A stretch of DNA of 64,000 bases from Actinokineospora alba. Lineage in GTDB: Bacteria > Actinomycetota > Actinomycetes > Mycobacteriales > Pseudonocardiaceae. The position numbers and the translations under genes were made by a program. Of this stretch, positions 52,927-61,491 are shown one piece after another; the first letter of the stretch is position 1, and each line of letters begins with the position of its first letter. The notes under the pieces were generated by a model, which worked only from the letters and a program-made list of their open reading frames with translations, ran no database searches and was not told the DNA's origin. The stretch is from the NCBI RefSeq assembly GCF_004362515.1, contig NZ_SNXU01000001.1, positions 1,922,001 through 1,986,000 on the forward strand, in the 5' to 3' direction.

Positions 52927-54159
52927 TCAGTCGATGCCCGGGCCAGCCGATCGTAAGCACAGCTCCGACGGTTCCTCTTGCCGGGAACCGACATTCACCT
53001 TTTCGTGAAAGTGCCAGGTAGCCGCCGCGACGCCCGCCACGACCAGTCCACCCGCCCCCGCGACAGCGAATCCCCAAGCGGGTGAACCATGATCGACAAC
53101 GAAGCCAACCAGGGGAGTTCCCGCCGCGGCGCCGAGGGTGAACGCCGAACTCTGCAAGCCCGTCGCGACCCCGCGCATCGACGCCGGGGCAAGGCTGCTC
53201 ACCTTCTCGTTCGTGGCGGCCAGCGTCGGCGCGCACAGCGCCGTCGCCGGGATGAGCGCCAACGCCAACAGCCACCACCACTGGCCGGACGCGATACCGA
53301 CCGGCAGGATGAACAGGCTCATCAGTCCCATGAGGACAAACTGCTCGAAGGGCTTGCGCAGCGTGCCGTAGACGACACCGCCGACTGCCGAGGCGACACA
53401 GGTGATCGCGATGACCAAGCCGGTCCACTCCAACTGGCCCGTCTCGCGCAGCGCGGCGACCACGGCGACATCGATGCTGGCGAGCACGAAGATCGCGCCC
53501 GCGCCGACCGCGAGCACACCGAGCAGGCGCGGGGTCAGCCATTCGCGGAGCGGCAGTCGTCGCCCACCCGCGACCTCTTCGTGGTCGGCCCGCATCTTGG
53601 GGTTGATCACGAACAGCAGCGTGCCGCTGAGGAACGCCGCGACCGCCATCGCCGTCAGCGTCCACGAGGTCGACAGCTGCGTCGACAGCGCGACCGCCGC
53701 CGCGGGACCGATCATGAAGGTCAGCTCGGTCGAGACCGAGTCGAGCGAGTACGCCGTGCGCCGCAGGTCGGCGGTCACGGCCGCGGCGATCGCCTGGCGG
53801 CCGATCGACATCGCGGGGATCACCAGGAAGCCGCCGAAGAACGCCAGGGCGAGCAGGGTCCCGTAATTCATGAACCGGGCCGACGCCCAGAACGCCGTCT
53901 CGCCGACCGTGACGATCATCAGCAGCCTGCGCAGGCCGTAGCGGTCGACCACCCGGCCCATGATCGGCGAGCCCACTGCGATCCCGACCGTCGCCGAGGC
54001 GCCCACGAGACCGGCCTGGCCGTAGCCCAGGTCCATGCCGACGGCGACATGCAGCATCAGCACGATCCCCGCGGCCGACACCGGGATTCGCGCGAAAAGC
54101 ATGACGATCATCAGCGTGCGCACACCGGGGAGACCGAGCGTCCGGCGGTATTGCTGCAT
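52927..54159 (-). CDS. MFS transporter
   Basis: A 410-residue major facilitator with twelve predicted helices. The loop 2-3 motif reads GSPIMGRVVDRYGLRRLLMI (GxxxDRxGxRR-like), and the second-half loop has VVYGTLRKPFEQFV. It resembles exporters of drugs or metabolites. The substrate is unknown. It is monocistronic or read from the same side as the PE-rich gene 56 bp downstream. Confidence 0.87.
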   Translation of the reverse strand: MQQYRRTLGLPGVRTLMIVMLFARIPVSAAGIVLMLHVAVGMDLGYGQAGLVGASATVGIAVGSPIMGRVVDRYGLRRLLMIVTVGETAFWASARFMNYGTLLALAFFGGFLVIPAMSIGRQAIAAAVTADLRRTAYSLDSVSTELTFMIGPAAAVALSTQLSTSWTLTAMAVAAFLSGTLLFVINPKMRADHEEVAGGRRLPLREWLTPRLLGVLAVGAGAIFVLASIDVAVVAALRETGQLEWTGLVIAITCVASAVGGVVYGTLRKPFEQFVLMGLMSLFILPVGIASGQWWWLLALALIPATALCAPTLAATNEKVSSLAPASMRGVATGLQSSAFTLGAAAGTPLVGFVVDHGSPAWGFAVAGAGGLVVAGVAAATWHFHEKVNVGSRQEEPSELCLRSAGPGID

Positions 54160-54199
54160 GGAGTCATCCGACCCCGTTCGGCTGCCCCAGGCAACCGAA

Positions 54200-55249
54200 T
54201 TACGTGAGGGCGAGTGCCGTCTTCAGCGTGGCCGCCGCTTCGTAGGTCGCTTCCTTGAACCTGGTCCCCACGCCGATGAACGTCGCGTAGCCGTGGATCA
54301 GGTCCGGGTGCCTGCGGGCGATCGTCGCGACCCCGGATTCCTTCAGCTTCTCCGCGTACGCCTCGCCCTCGTCCCGCAGCGGGTCGAAGCCCGCGGTCGC
54401 GACGTAGGCGGGCGGCATGTTTGTGAGGTCTTCGGCCAGCAGGACGGAGAACCGGGGGTCCGACCGCTCGGCGAGGTCCGGGCAGTAATGGTCGCTGAAC
54501 CAGTCCATGTCGTCGCTGGTCAGGAAGAAGCCCTCGGCGAACAGCTCGCGGGACCGGCGGCGCACGGAGGCGTCGACGGCCGGGTAGAAGAGCAGCTGGA
54601 AGACCGGCTTGGGGCCGCCTGCCTGGACTGCCTGGTGGGCGGTGACGGCGGCCAGGTTGCCGCCCGCGCTGTCGCCGCCGACGGCGATGCGGTCGGGGTC
54701 GATGCCCAGCTCGGCGGCGTTCTTCACAGCCCAGTGGAAGGCGGTCAGCGCGTCGTCGGCGGCGGCGGGGAACCGGTGTTCCGGGGCCAGCCGGTAGTCG
54801 ACGGAGAGAACCTTCACGCCTGCCTCGATGGCGAGGAAGCGGCAGAGGTTGTCGTGGGAGTCGAGGGAGCCGACCACCCAGCCGCCACCGTGGTAATAGA
54901 CCAAGAGCGGAACGTCCTCGCCGAGGCCGTCCGGGGTGTAGAAGCGGGCCGGGATGTCGTTCTCGATGGTGAGACCGCGCACAGCGACCGGCTCGATCGG
55001 CGGGCCGCTCACCAGTGCCTTGGAGGCCGCCAGCCGCTCACGCGCCTGCACCGGTGTGCCATCGGCGAGCTTGTACCCGGCGAGCTTCTCCAGGACCAGC
55101 AGCAGCTGGGCGTCGAGCGCCAATTCCTGGCCGTCTATGCGAATCGGGGCGCCGACGAGGAGCCTTCGCAAGGCCTTCGGCAGGGCGTAGGTCGCCCGGA
55201 CGGTCGCGGCCTGGACGCGCGGGGGGACGTTGTTCATCAACTTTGACAT
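54200..55249 (-). CDS. HSL-family alpha/beta hydrolase (esterase/lipase)
   Basis: About 349 residues. The HSL-type HGGG oxyanion motif (VYYHGGGWVVGSLDSHD) is followed by the nucleophile elbow AVGGDSAGGNLAAV. The acid lies near GFDPLRDEGEAYAEKL and the catalytic His in HPDLIHGYATF. It cleaves short-chain esters in known relatives. The ATG at 55249 with GAGGAGG upstream is preferred to the TTG three bases before. It is divergent from the FMN reductase gene. Confidence 0.9.
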   Translation of the reverse strand: MSKLMNNVPPRVQAATVRATYALPKALRRLLVGAPIRIDGQELALDAQLLLVLEKLAGYKLADGTPVQARERLAASKALVSGPPIEPVAVRGLTIENDIPARFYTPDGLGEDVPLLVYYHGGGWVVGSLDSHDNLCRFLAIEAGVKVLSVDYRLAPEHRFPAAADDALTAFHWAVKNAAELGIDPDRIAVGGDSAGGNLAAVTAHQAVQAGGPKPVFQLLFYPAVDASVRRRSRELFAEGFFLTSDDMDWFSDHYCPDLAERSDPRFSVLLAEDLTNMPPAYVATAGFDPLRDEGEAYAEKLKESGVATIARRHPDLIHGYATFIGVGTRFKEATYEAAATLKTALALT

Positions 55250-55321
55250 CAAGCCTCCTCGACTTCCCGCTGGACGTTACCCGCCGGTAGGGCCCAGGTC
55301 ACCCATCTGTCGGGTGGAAGG

Positions 55322-55888
55322 ATGGAGGGCGTGACGGTCTCGGTAGTCGGAATCGGCGGGTCGCTTCGCGCGGACTCGCAGTCGGAGCGCGCCCTGCGGG
55401 TCGCGCTGGCCGGAGCGGCGGAGGCAGGGGCGAAGACGACGATCCTGTCCGGCCCCGACCTGGTGCTCCCGTTCTACGACCCGGCGGTCCCCGAGCGGTC
55501 CGCGGCGGCCATGCGGCTCGTCGAGGAACTGCGCGAGGCCGACGGGGTCGTGCTGGTCTCGCCCGGCTACCACGGGACGGTGTCCGGGCTGGTCAAGAAC
55601 GCCCTGGACTACGTCGAAGACCTCCGCGACGACGAGCGCCCCTACCTGCACGGCCGCGCCGTGGGCTGCGTGGCCACCGCGTCCGGCTGGCAGGCCTCGG
55701 TGACCACGCTGACCGCGCTGCGCTCGGTCGTCCACTCGCTGCGCGGCTGGCCGACGCCGCTGGGCGTCGCGGTCAACTCGGCCGAGGTGCTGTTCGACGG
55801 CTCCGGCGAATGCGGCGACGCGCAGGTCTCGACGAACCTGCGGACCATCGGCCTGCAGGTCGTCGAGTTCGCCCTGGCGCACTCCTGA
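55322..55888 (+). CDS. NADPH-dependent FMN reductase-like flavoprotein
   Basis: A 188-residue flavodoxin-fold protein with the FMN phosphate loop VVGIGGSLRADSQSERALR and the second flavin motif VSPGYHGTVSGLVKNALDYV. It would reduce FMN, quinones or azo compounds with NADPH. An in-frame GTG three codons in (55331) is an alternative start. The stop abuts the stop of the convergent S9 peptidase with no gap. Confidence 0.87.
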   Translation: MEGVTVSVVGIGGSLRADSQSERALRVALAGAAEAGAKTTILSGPDLVLPFYDPAVPERSAAAMRLVEELREADGVVLVSPGYHGTVSGLVKNALDYVEDLRDDERPYLHGRAVGCVATASGWQASVTTLTALRSVVHSLRGWPTPLGVAVNSAEVLFDGSGECGDAQVSTNLRTIGLQVVEFALAHS

Positions 55889-57730
55889 TCAGCGCAGCTT
55901 GAGCGCCTTCAGCGCGAAGTACACCTCGATCAGCGACTGCTTGATCGTCTCGGCCACCACCAGCGAGCCGTGGCCCGCGTCGTAGCGGTAGACCTCGTAC
56001 GGGACCGCGCGCTCGGCCAGTCGGTCGAGGTAGTTGTCGATCTGCCGGATCGGGCAGCGCGGGTCGTTCTCGCCCGCCACCACCAGCACCGGCACCCGCA
56101 CCTGGTCGACGTAGGTGATCGGGGAGCACTCGACGTAGCGGTCGGGCAGCTCCTCCGGTGAACCGCCGAACAGGGCGCGGTCGAACGCGCGCAGCGGCTC
56201 CATCTCGTCCTCGTAGGCGGCCAGGTAGTCGGCCACCGGGACCCCGGCGACGCCCGCGGCCCACAGCTCCGGCTGGGTGCCGAGGGCGAGCAGGCTCAGG
56301 TAGCCGCCCCACGAAGCGCCGTTGACCACGCAGCGCGCGGGGTCGGCGAGACCGGACTCGACCGCCCAGGCGTGCACGGCGGCGACGTCGGTCAGCTCGG
56401 TCAGGCCGGGCCTGCCCTCGATCGCGTCGCGCCAGGCGGAGCCGTAGCCGGTGGAGCCGCGGTAGTTGACGTGCACGACGGCGAACCCGGCGTCGAGCCA
56501 GAGGGCGCGGTAGGCGGAGAAGCGGTCCTCGTCGGCGGCGTGCGGGCCGCCGTGGAGGCTGAACACCGTGGGCAGCGGGCCGTCCGGGGCGTCCTGCGGG
56601 CGGGAGACGAGGGCGTGGACGCGACCGTTCTCGGTCTCCACGAACACGTCTTCCAGCTTCACCGACTGCGGCGCGGCGTCGCCCGGGGCGGCGAGCAGGA
56701 CGCGCTCGGTGCCGTCGGTGAACAGGGCACGCACGACGGTCGGCTCGGCGGCGCTGGACCAGGAGTATTCGACGGTGCCGTCCGGCCGGGGGCTCGCGGA
56801 GCCGATCGTGCCCTTCGGGGTGTCCAAAGTGGACAGTTCGCCGGTGGCGATGTCGTAGCGGTGCAGAGAGTCGCGGGCCTCGTGCGTGTGCGCGACCAGC
56901 AGGGCGGTGCCATCGGTGAACCACGCGGCGGTGACCTCGCCGGGCAGGTCGATGGTGAGCTCCTGCTCGGTGTCGGCCTCGACGTCCCAGATCAGCAGCT
57001 CCTCGCGGCCCCGGCGCTCATGGGAGACCAGCAGCCGCGGGTCGCCCTCGACCGGGCAGAACGCGATGCCGTCGAGGCCCTTGCCCTTGCCGTCCCACTT
57101 CTCCGCGACGGTCGACCCATCGGCCACCGACAGCACCCGCAGGGCGGGGTGGCGGTTGTCGCCGTGCTCGGAGTGGGCGATCGCGACCAGCCGCTCGTCG
57201 AACGACAGCGCCGAGACGCCGCCGTCGTGCTCGTCGCGGTAGATCACCTCGGCGTCGGCGTCGCCGCGGGCCAGGAAGATCGTCGTGCCGTCGTCGTCCG
57301 CGACGCCCACCACGGCGACCTCGCGGCCGATCTCGACGCCCGCCGGGTAGCCGTCCTTCGTCCCGGCGACCGCGGGGACGGGCTTGCCGTCGCTCGGCAG
57401 GCCGGCGAACGGCTCGCGGACCCAGCCGCCGAACTCGTCGCCATCGGTGTCGGCGAACCACCAGATGTGCTCGCCGTCGGGGGCCACCTCGGCGTGCAGC
57501 GTGCCGTTGGGGCGGTCGGTGACCTGGCGGTGGGTGCCGGTGGCCCGGTCCCAGGCGTAGACCTCCCACACGCCGCTCACGTTGGAGACGTAGACGTTGC
57601 GGTCGGGCGCGTCCCTGGCCCAACTGGGCAGCGAGAGCCGCGCGGCGTGGAACCGCGCGCGCCACCGCTGCTCGGCTTCGTCATCGGCGAACAGGCGGTC
57701 GGGGACCTCGGCGAGAGGATGGTTGGTCAC
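55889..57730 (-). CDS. S9 family peptidase (prolyl oligopeptidase-like)
   Basis: A 613-residue serine peptidase. An N-terminal seven-bladed propeller (NVYVSNVSGVWEVYAWDRAT and similar) is followed by a hydrolase domain with VFSLHGGPHAADED, the nucleophile in VNGASWGGYLSLLAL, the acid in VLVVAGENDPRCPIRQI and the His in YRYDAGHGSLV. It is cytoplasmic by lack of a signal. It may cleave peptides after Pro or acylated residues. The gene is divergent from the membrane protein at 57792. Confidence 0.92.
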   Translation of the reverse strand: MTNHPLAEVPDRLFADDEAEQRWRARFHAARLSLPSWARDAPDRNVYVSNVSGVWEVYAWDRATGTHRQVTDRPNGTLHAEVAPDGEHIWWFADTDGDEFGGWVREPFAGLPSDGKPVPAVAGTKDGYPAGVEIGREVAVVGVADDDGTTIFLARGDADAEVIYRDEHDGGVSALSFDERLVAIAHSEHGDNRHPALRVLSVADGSTVAEKWDGKGKGLDGIAFCPVEGDPRLLVSHERRGREELLIWDVEADTEQELTIDLPGEVTAAWFTDGTALLVAHTHEARDSLHRYDIATGELSTLDTPKGTIGSASPRPDGTVEYSWSSAAEPTVVRALFTDGTERVLLAAPGDAAPQSVKLEDVFVETENGRVHALVSRPQDAPDGPLPTVFSLHGGPHAADEDRFSAYRALWLDAGFAVVHVNYRGSTGYGSAWRDAIEGRPGLTELTDVAAVHAWAVESGLADPARCVVNGASWGGYLSLLALGTQPELWAAGVAGVPVADYLAAYEDEMEPLRAFDRALFGGSPEELPDRYVECSPITYVDQVRVPVLVVAGENDPRCPIRQIDNYLDRLAERAVPYEVYRYDAGHGSLVVAETIKQSLIEVYFALKALKLR

Positions 57731-57791
57731 GGGTCCAATCCTGCCAGGCGGGTAGCCTGGACGTCGTCCGCTGTGCTGGTGGGGAGGCGCG

Positions 57792-58439
57792 ATGTCAGAA
57801 CCCTGGCAGGGTCAGTTCGCGCCACAACCGGCCTTCTTCACCCCGCGCGCGCCGGAACCGCCCCCCAAGAAGCCGGTCAAGCTGTGGGTTCTGCTGTCCC
57901 TGCTGGTCGTGGCGGTGCTCGCGGCCGTGACGTGGTTGATCGTCGAGACCAGCCGCACCCCGTCGCGTCCGGCCACGTCGGCCGCGGAGTTGGACCGCTC
58001 GACCAAGACGGTGACGGCGGAGGACGGGCGCAGCGCCATGACGGTGCCCGCCCAGTGGGTCGACCTGCCCTCGGAGTACCGGGTGCCCGGCAGCGTGCTG
58101 GCGTTGGGGCAGGTCTACCAGGAGCGCTACCTCATGGTGGTCTCGGACGACAAGGCTGATTTCAAGGACTTCGCCGACTACGAGGAGACCGCGGAGATTG
58201 CCCTGACCGAGTTGTCGGGCGCGGTCGTCGGGCAGCCGGTGGACGTCACGCTCGGTGGCATGCCCGCGGTGCGATACGAGGTCAACGGCACGTTCGACGA
58301 TGTCGCGGTCGTGTACTGGTGCACGGTGGTCGAGGGTGAGCGCGCCTACCACCAGATCCTCACCTGGACCCTCGCCGACCGCCGCGCGGCGAGCGAGCCG
58401 GCGCTGCGGGAAGTCGTGGATACCTTCCGGGAGAAGTAG
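57792..58439 (+). CDS. Single-pass membrane protein, unknown function
   Basis: A 215-residue protein with a proline-rich cytoplasmic head and one membrane segment (about residues 30-50, VLLSLLVVAVLAAVTWLIV). The 160-residue external domain contains VPAQWVDLPSEYRVPGSVLA and a single Cys (VYWCTVV). The layout is similar to the protein at 3266 and to other actinobacterial membrane-anchored beta domains. No catalytic motif. An orphan ferredoxin gene follows 32 bp later. Confidence 0.75.
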   Translation: MSEPWQGQFAPQPAFFTPRAPEPPPKKPVKLWVLLSLLVVAVLAAVTWLIVETSRTPSRPATSAAELDRSTKTVTAEDGRSAMTVPAQWVDLPSEYRVPGSVLALGQVYQERYLMVVSDDKADFKDFADYEETAEIALTELSGAVVGQPVDVTLGGMPAVRYEVNGTFDDVAVVYWCTVVEGERAYHQILTWTLADRRAASEPALREVVDTFREK

Positions 58440-58471
58440 TCTCGGCCGCCGTTGCGCCTTATGTTGGATCA

Positions 58472-58681
58472 GTGACCTGGAAACTGGAAGTGAACGCGGG
58501 GGCGTGCGTTGCCTCCGGTCTGTGCGCGAGCATCGCCCCCGACCACTTCGCCCTCGAGGGCGTCAGCGCGGTGGCGAACACCCCCGAGGTCGAACCCCAC
58601 GACGACGTCATCGAAGCGGCCGAATCGTGTCCCGTGATGGCCATCTCGGTGACCGAGAACGGCCGTGATCTACTGGCCTGA
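58472..58681 (+). CDS. [3Fe-4S]-type small ferredoxin
   Basis: A 69-residue ferredoxin with three ligand cysteines: ACVASGLCASIAPDHF (C-x5-C) and AAESCPVMAI (CP). The middle Cys of a 4Fe-4S motif is replaced by Ala or Ser, which is typical of ferredoxins serving cytochrome P450s. The start is a GTG at 58472. No P450 or ferredoxin reductase gene lies nearby, so the partner is elsewhere in the genome. Confidence 0.9.
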   Translation: MTWKLEVNAGACVASGLCASIAPDHFALEGVSAVANTPEVEPHDDVIEAAESCPVMAISVTENGRDLLA

Positions 58682-58739
58682 ATTGTCGTACCCCTCGGGT
58701 AGTTTTCCTTGGTAGGCAAGGGAAACGAGGGGAGCCACG

Positions 58740-59324
58740 ATGATCAGCACGACATCGCTCGCGGAGTACGCGACGGGCAGTCGGCGCAGGCGCACGGAGA
58801 TCGTCGCCGCCCAGTTGGTGGCAGGCGACGTCCAGTTCTACCGCCCCATCCTCGACGCGATCCGGGTCGCCGTGTCGGTGGGCGACCTGTCGGTCTTGGC
58901 ACGCACGGTGGAACAAGCGGAACTGACCGGCCAGCCCCGAGCATTCGCCGAAATCGCCGACGGCTTCATGGGCTGGTGGTCCAAGGCGAAGGCGGTGCCG
59001 ATCCGCTGCGGGGCAAGCGCTTTGCGGGTGGGGGACGTGGATCTGTCGGTGGTTCCGCACCTGGCGGTCCGGTCGTCGGCGGGGGACCAGGTGATCATGT
59101 TCCACTTCAAGGAACAACCCCTGGAACGGGACGCCGCCCACGCGGCTTTGCGGATCTTGCAGATCTGCATGGACGACTTGGTGCCGGGGGGATCGGCACT
59201 GATGGTGGACGTGCGGCGGGGGAAGGAACACCGCCTGGCCCGCAACGTAAACCTGGCCTCGGTGGACGCCTGGTTGACGGCGTCGGCAAGCGCTTTCGCC
59301 TCCCATTTGCGCGCCGCTTTGTAG
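58740..59324 (+). CDS. Hypothetical protein
   Basis: A 194-residue soluble protein starting MISTTSLAEYATGSRRRRTE with GAGGGGAGC upstream of the ATG. The N-terminal half is helical (FYRPILDAIRVAVSVGDLSV). The second half is mixed, with VDLSVVPHLAVRSSAGDQVI and FHFKEQPLERDAAHAALRIL, then LMVDVRRGKEHRLARNVNLA. The pattern resembles a family of actinobacterial hypothetical proteins found singly; no function is assigned. Confidence 0.7.
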   Translation: MISTTSLAEYATGSRRRRTEIVAAQLVAGDVQFYRPILDAIRVAVSVGDLSVLARTVEQAELTGQPRAFAEIADGFMGWWSKAKAVPIRCGASALRVGDVDLSVVPHLAVRSSAGDQVIMFHFKEQPLERDAAHAALRILQICMDDLVPGGSALMVDVRRGKEHRLARNVNLASVDAWLTASASAFASHLRAAL

Positions 59325-59330
59325 GGACGT

Positions 59331-59364
59331 GATCAGGCCCTGTCCACGCGGACAGGGCCTGATC
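59331..59364. terminator. Hairpin terminator overlapping a stop codon
   Basis: The 15-bp perfect stem GATCAGGCCCTGTCC / GGACAGGGCCTGATC has a 4-nt loop. It starts just after one stop and overlaps the stop of the convergent repeat protein. A near copy is at 61365. Confidence 0.85.
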
Positions 59365-59995
59365 ATTCAGCCAGGTAATCGACCGCGCTGGAGTAGCCGT
59401 TGTCGGCGAACCGCCGCAATTCGTCGAGGTCTTCGCGCCAGTAGGCGAGTTCGATCAGCCGCTCGGCAGCCGCCGCGATGCCCTTGTCGGCGAACCTCCG
59501 CAAGTCGTCCACATCGCCCAACTCGGCGGCGCGCGCGACCAAGTTTTCGACGGCTGTCTCATCGCCCGCGTCGGCCCGCTCCCGCAGGACGAGGAGCTCG
59601 GCACCGGTCATCACCGACCACCTCGCGCGGCTCAGGAAGCTCCGCATGTCGTCCCGCCCATCCAGGACCCGGGTGTCGACGTCGGCCGGATCCGCCTCCG
59701 CGCGGCAAGCGAGGGCTCCGACGAGTGCGACCGATGCCTCGCTCAGGCTGCCGAAGCGTCGGGCCGCGTGGCCCAAGCAGAGACCGGCCAGCCCAAGCAG
59801 CGGACTTCCCACCACCGCTCGCGTTCCCAATGTCAGACAACAGTGTTCGATGAACCGAAGGTCATCGCACCGCAGCGCGATATTGACCAGAACCTTCGCC
59901 GCCTCGCCTTCGCCCGATCGGTCGCCCAGCGCACTTTCCAAGATCGCGAATAGCTCGGGATGGACGAGCGCGTCGGGACATTCGGTCTGCGGCAC
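59363..59995 (-). CDS. LRRFADxG repeat protein with helical N-terminal domain
   Basis: A 210-residue protein. The N-terminal 100 residues are helical (VHPELFAILESALGDRSGEG, AKVLVNIALRCDDLRFIEHC). The C-terminal 80 residues contain about three units of the pattern LRRFADxGxxxAxxxLxxxAxxxxDLDE (for example DVDDLRRFADKGIAAAAERL and DLDELRRFADNGYSSAVDYL). The same unit builds the next protein upstream. The repeats should form an alpha-solenoid. Function unknown. Confidence 0.75.
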   Translation of the reverse strand: MPQTECPDALVHPELFAILESALGDRSGEGEAAKVLVNIALRCDDLRFIEHCCLTLGTRAVVGSPLLGLAGLCLGHAARRFGSLSEASVALVGALACRAEADPADVDTRVLDGRDDMRSFLSRARWSVMTGAELLVLRERADAGDETAVENLVARAAELGDVDDLRRFADKGIAAAAERLIELAYWREDLDELRRFADNGYSSAVDYLAE

Positions 59996-60023
59996 CCGGC
60001 GAGACTAGGCGAACCCCTGCGCT

Positions 60024-60356
60024 TCACTCGTCGGTGAGCTCTTGTAGCTGCTCCGCGGCCGTGGAGTTGCCGCCGGCGGCGAGCCTGCGCAAGTCGTTCA
60101 AGTCGCCCAGTTCGATCAGCAGATCGGCCGCGTCGGAACTGCCACCATCCGCCAGGCGCCTGAGCTCATCCAGGTCACCGCGTTCCTCGGCGAGTTGGAC
60201 CAGTTCGTCGGCCGCGTCGGAGTAGCCGGCGTCGGCGAGCCTGCGCAACTCAGCCATGTCCCCAAGTTCACCGGCGAGCTGGATCAACTCGTCGACAGCG
60301 TCCCGGTCGCCTGCGTCGGCCTGCTCGCGCAGGCGGGACATCGCGGAGTCAGTCAC
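60024..60356 (-). CDS. LRRLADxG solenoid repeat protein
   Basis: A 110-residue protein made almost entirely of about four units of some 26 residues: AELRRLADAGYSDAADELVQ, LDELRRLADGGSSDAADLLI, LNDLRRLAAGGNSTAAEQLQ. Consensus: DLxELRRLADxGxxDAADxLxxLAxExG. It is strongly acidic. It is probably translated from the same message as the next gene, whose start is 28 bp downstream. It may be a protein-binding scaffold. The closest general class is Sel1/ankyrin-like helical repeats, but the motif does not fit either. Confidence 0.75.
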   Translation of the reverse strand: MTDSAMSRLREQADAGDRDAVDELIQLAGELGDMAELRRLADAGYSDAADELVQLAEERGDLDELRRLADGGSSDAADLLIELGDLNDLRRLAAGGNSTAAEQLQELTDE

Positions 60357-60384
60357 GAGCGCAAGCGTTGGTCCTGGCCGTCAT

Positions 60385-61266
60385 TCACGCAAGTGCTGGA
60401 ACCGGTTCGATGGGTAGCCACAGCTCGCACGTGGCGGTGCTGAAGTCGTCCGCGCGTTCGAGGACCGCGACGATCGAGGGGCCCGGCCGCAGCCGCCACG
60501 GGTTCGACGGGAACCACTCGGTGGCGGTCGCGGCCCAGGTGTTCTGCAGGGTCTGCGGGTGCGGCCCCGCGGTGTGGAAGACCGCCCACCTGCCTGCCGG
60601 CACCTCGATGGCGTCGAGGTCCCCGGGGGCCGGGGTGTCCTGGGAGACGGCGACCCCGTGCAGGTAGGTCAGTTCGCTGCCCTCGGTGGCGTCGGGGTCG
60701 AGGTCGTCGCTGACCTGCAGCAGGCCGGCCGGTTCGCCCTCGCTGAGGGCCTTCAACCGCAGGTGCGCCTCCTGAGGCAGTCCGGCGATGTGCCGCTGGA
60801 TGTGCGGGTTGACGCCCTCGTGGATGAGCGGAACCCGGGCGGCGTGTCCGACGAGCCGGAACGCGGGGCGGTCGACGATGCGGGTGTCCATGGGGGTAGT
60901 CCCTTCGACGGTCAGGCGGAACCTGAGCTGCGGTTGCGTACGAAGGGGGCCACCGTCGCGGCGGACGTCACTCGGCGCGGCGCCGTGGACCGCCCGGAAC
61001 GCACGGCCGAACGCCTCCGTCGAGCCATATCCGTGCCGGACGGCGATGCTCAGCAGATCGTCCACACCCCGGACGACGTCGGCGGCGGCCGCGGTCATGC
61101 GGCGCCTGCGCACGTACTCCGACAGCGGCATACCGGCCAACGACGAGAACATCCGGCGCAGGTGGTACTCCGTCGTGCCGAGCGTCCTGGCCAACCCGGC
61201 GATGTCGAACTCCTCGCCGAGACGCTCCTCGACCAGATCGACCAGCCGGTTGAGTGCCGAGATCAT
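60385..61266 (-). CDS. AraC-family regulator with GyrI-like effector domain
   Basis: A 293-residue regulator from the ATG at 61266 (AAGGGGG upstream). The N-terminal AraC double HTH has FDIAGLARTLGTTEYHLRRM and LSIAVRHGYGSTEAFGRAFR. The C-terminal GyrI-like/BacA ligand domain includes DTRIVDRPAFRLVGHAARVP and VEVPAGRWAVFHTAGP-type strands. Proteins of this layout (Rob, SoxS-like regulators) respond to drugs or cationic ligands. It is upstream of the solenoid genes on the same strand (29 bp gap), which could be its targets or co-transcribed partners. Confidence 0.9.
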   Translation of the reverse strand: MISALNRLVDLVEERLGEEFDIAGLARTLGTTEYHLRRMFSSLAGMPLSEYVRRRRMTAAAADVVRGVDDLLSIAVRHGYGSTEAFGRAFRAVHGAAPSDVRRDGGPLRTQPQLRFRLTVEGTTPMDTRIVDRPAFRLVGHAARVPLIHEGVNPHIQRHIAGLPQEAHLRLKALSEGEPAGLLQVSDDLDPDATEGSELTYLHGVAVSQDTPAPGDLDAIEVPAGRWAVFHTAGPHPQTLQNTWAATATEWFPSNPWRLRPGPSIVAVLERADDFSTATCELWLPIEPVPALA

Positions 61267-61364
61267 GCGGCCCCCTTTCGACGTCGACTCTGGCGCAACC
61301 CACCCCACCCGCGCCCGACCGCCGCGATCCGATCCGATCAGGCGATTGATCACCCGGAAACAAG

Positions 61365-61395
61365 ATCAGGCCCTGTCCAATGGACAGGGCCTGAT
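61365..61395 (-). terminator. Hairpin terminator after tRNA-Pro
   Basis: A 15-bp perfect stem (ATCAGGCCCTGTCCA / TGGACAGGGCCTGAT) starts six bases after the tRNA-Pro 3' end (minus strand). Its sequence copies most of the hairpin at 59331. Confidence 0.8.
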
Positions 61396-61399
61396 GTGC

Positions 61400-61474
<75 letters not shown>

Positions 61475-61491
61475 AGTGCGACGAATGAAGT

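Noticed and set aside
52871..53665. N-terminal extension of the PPVEEPA protein frame
   Set aside because: It is antisense to the MFS transporter; the ATG at 52870 has an RBS and begins a signal peptide.
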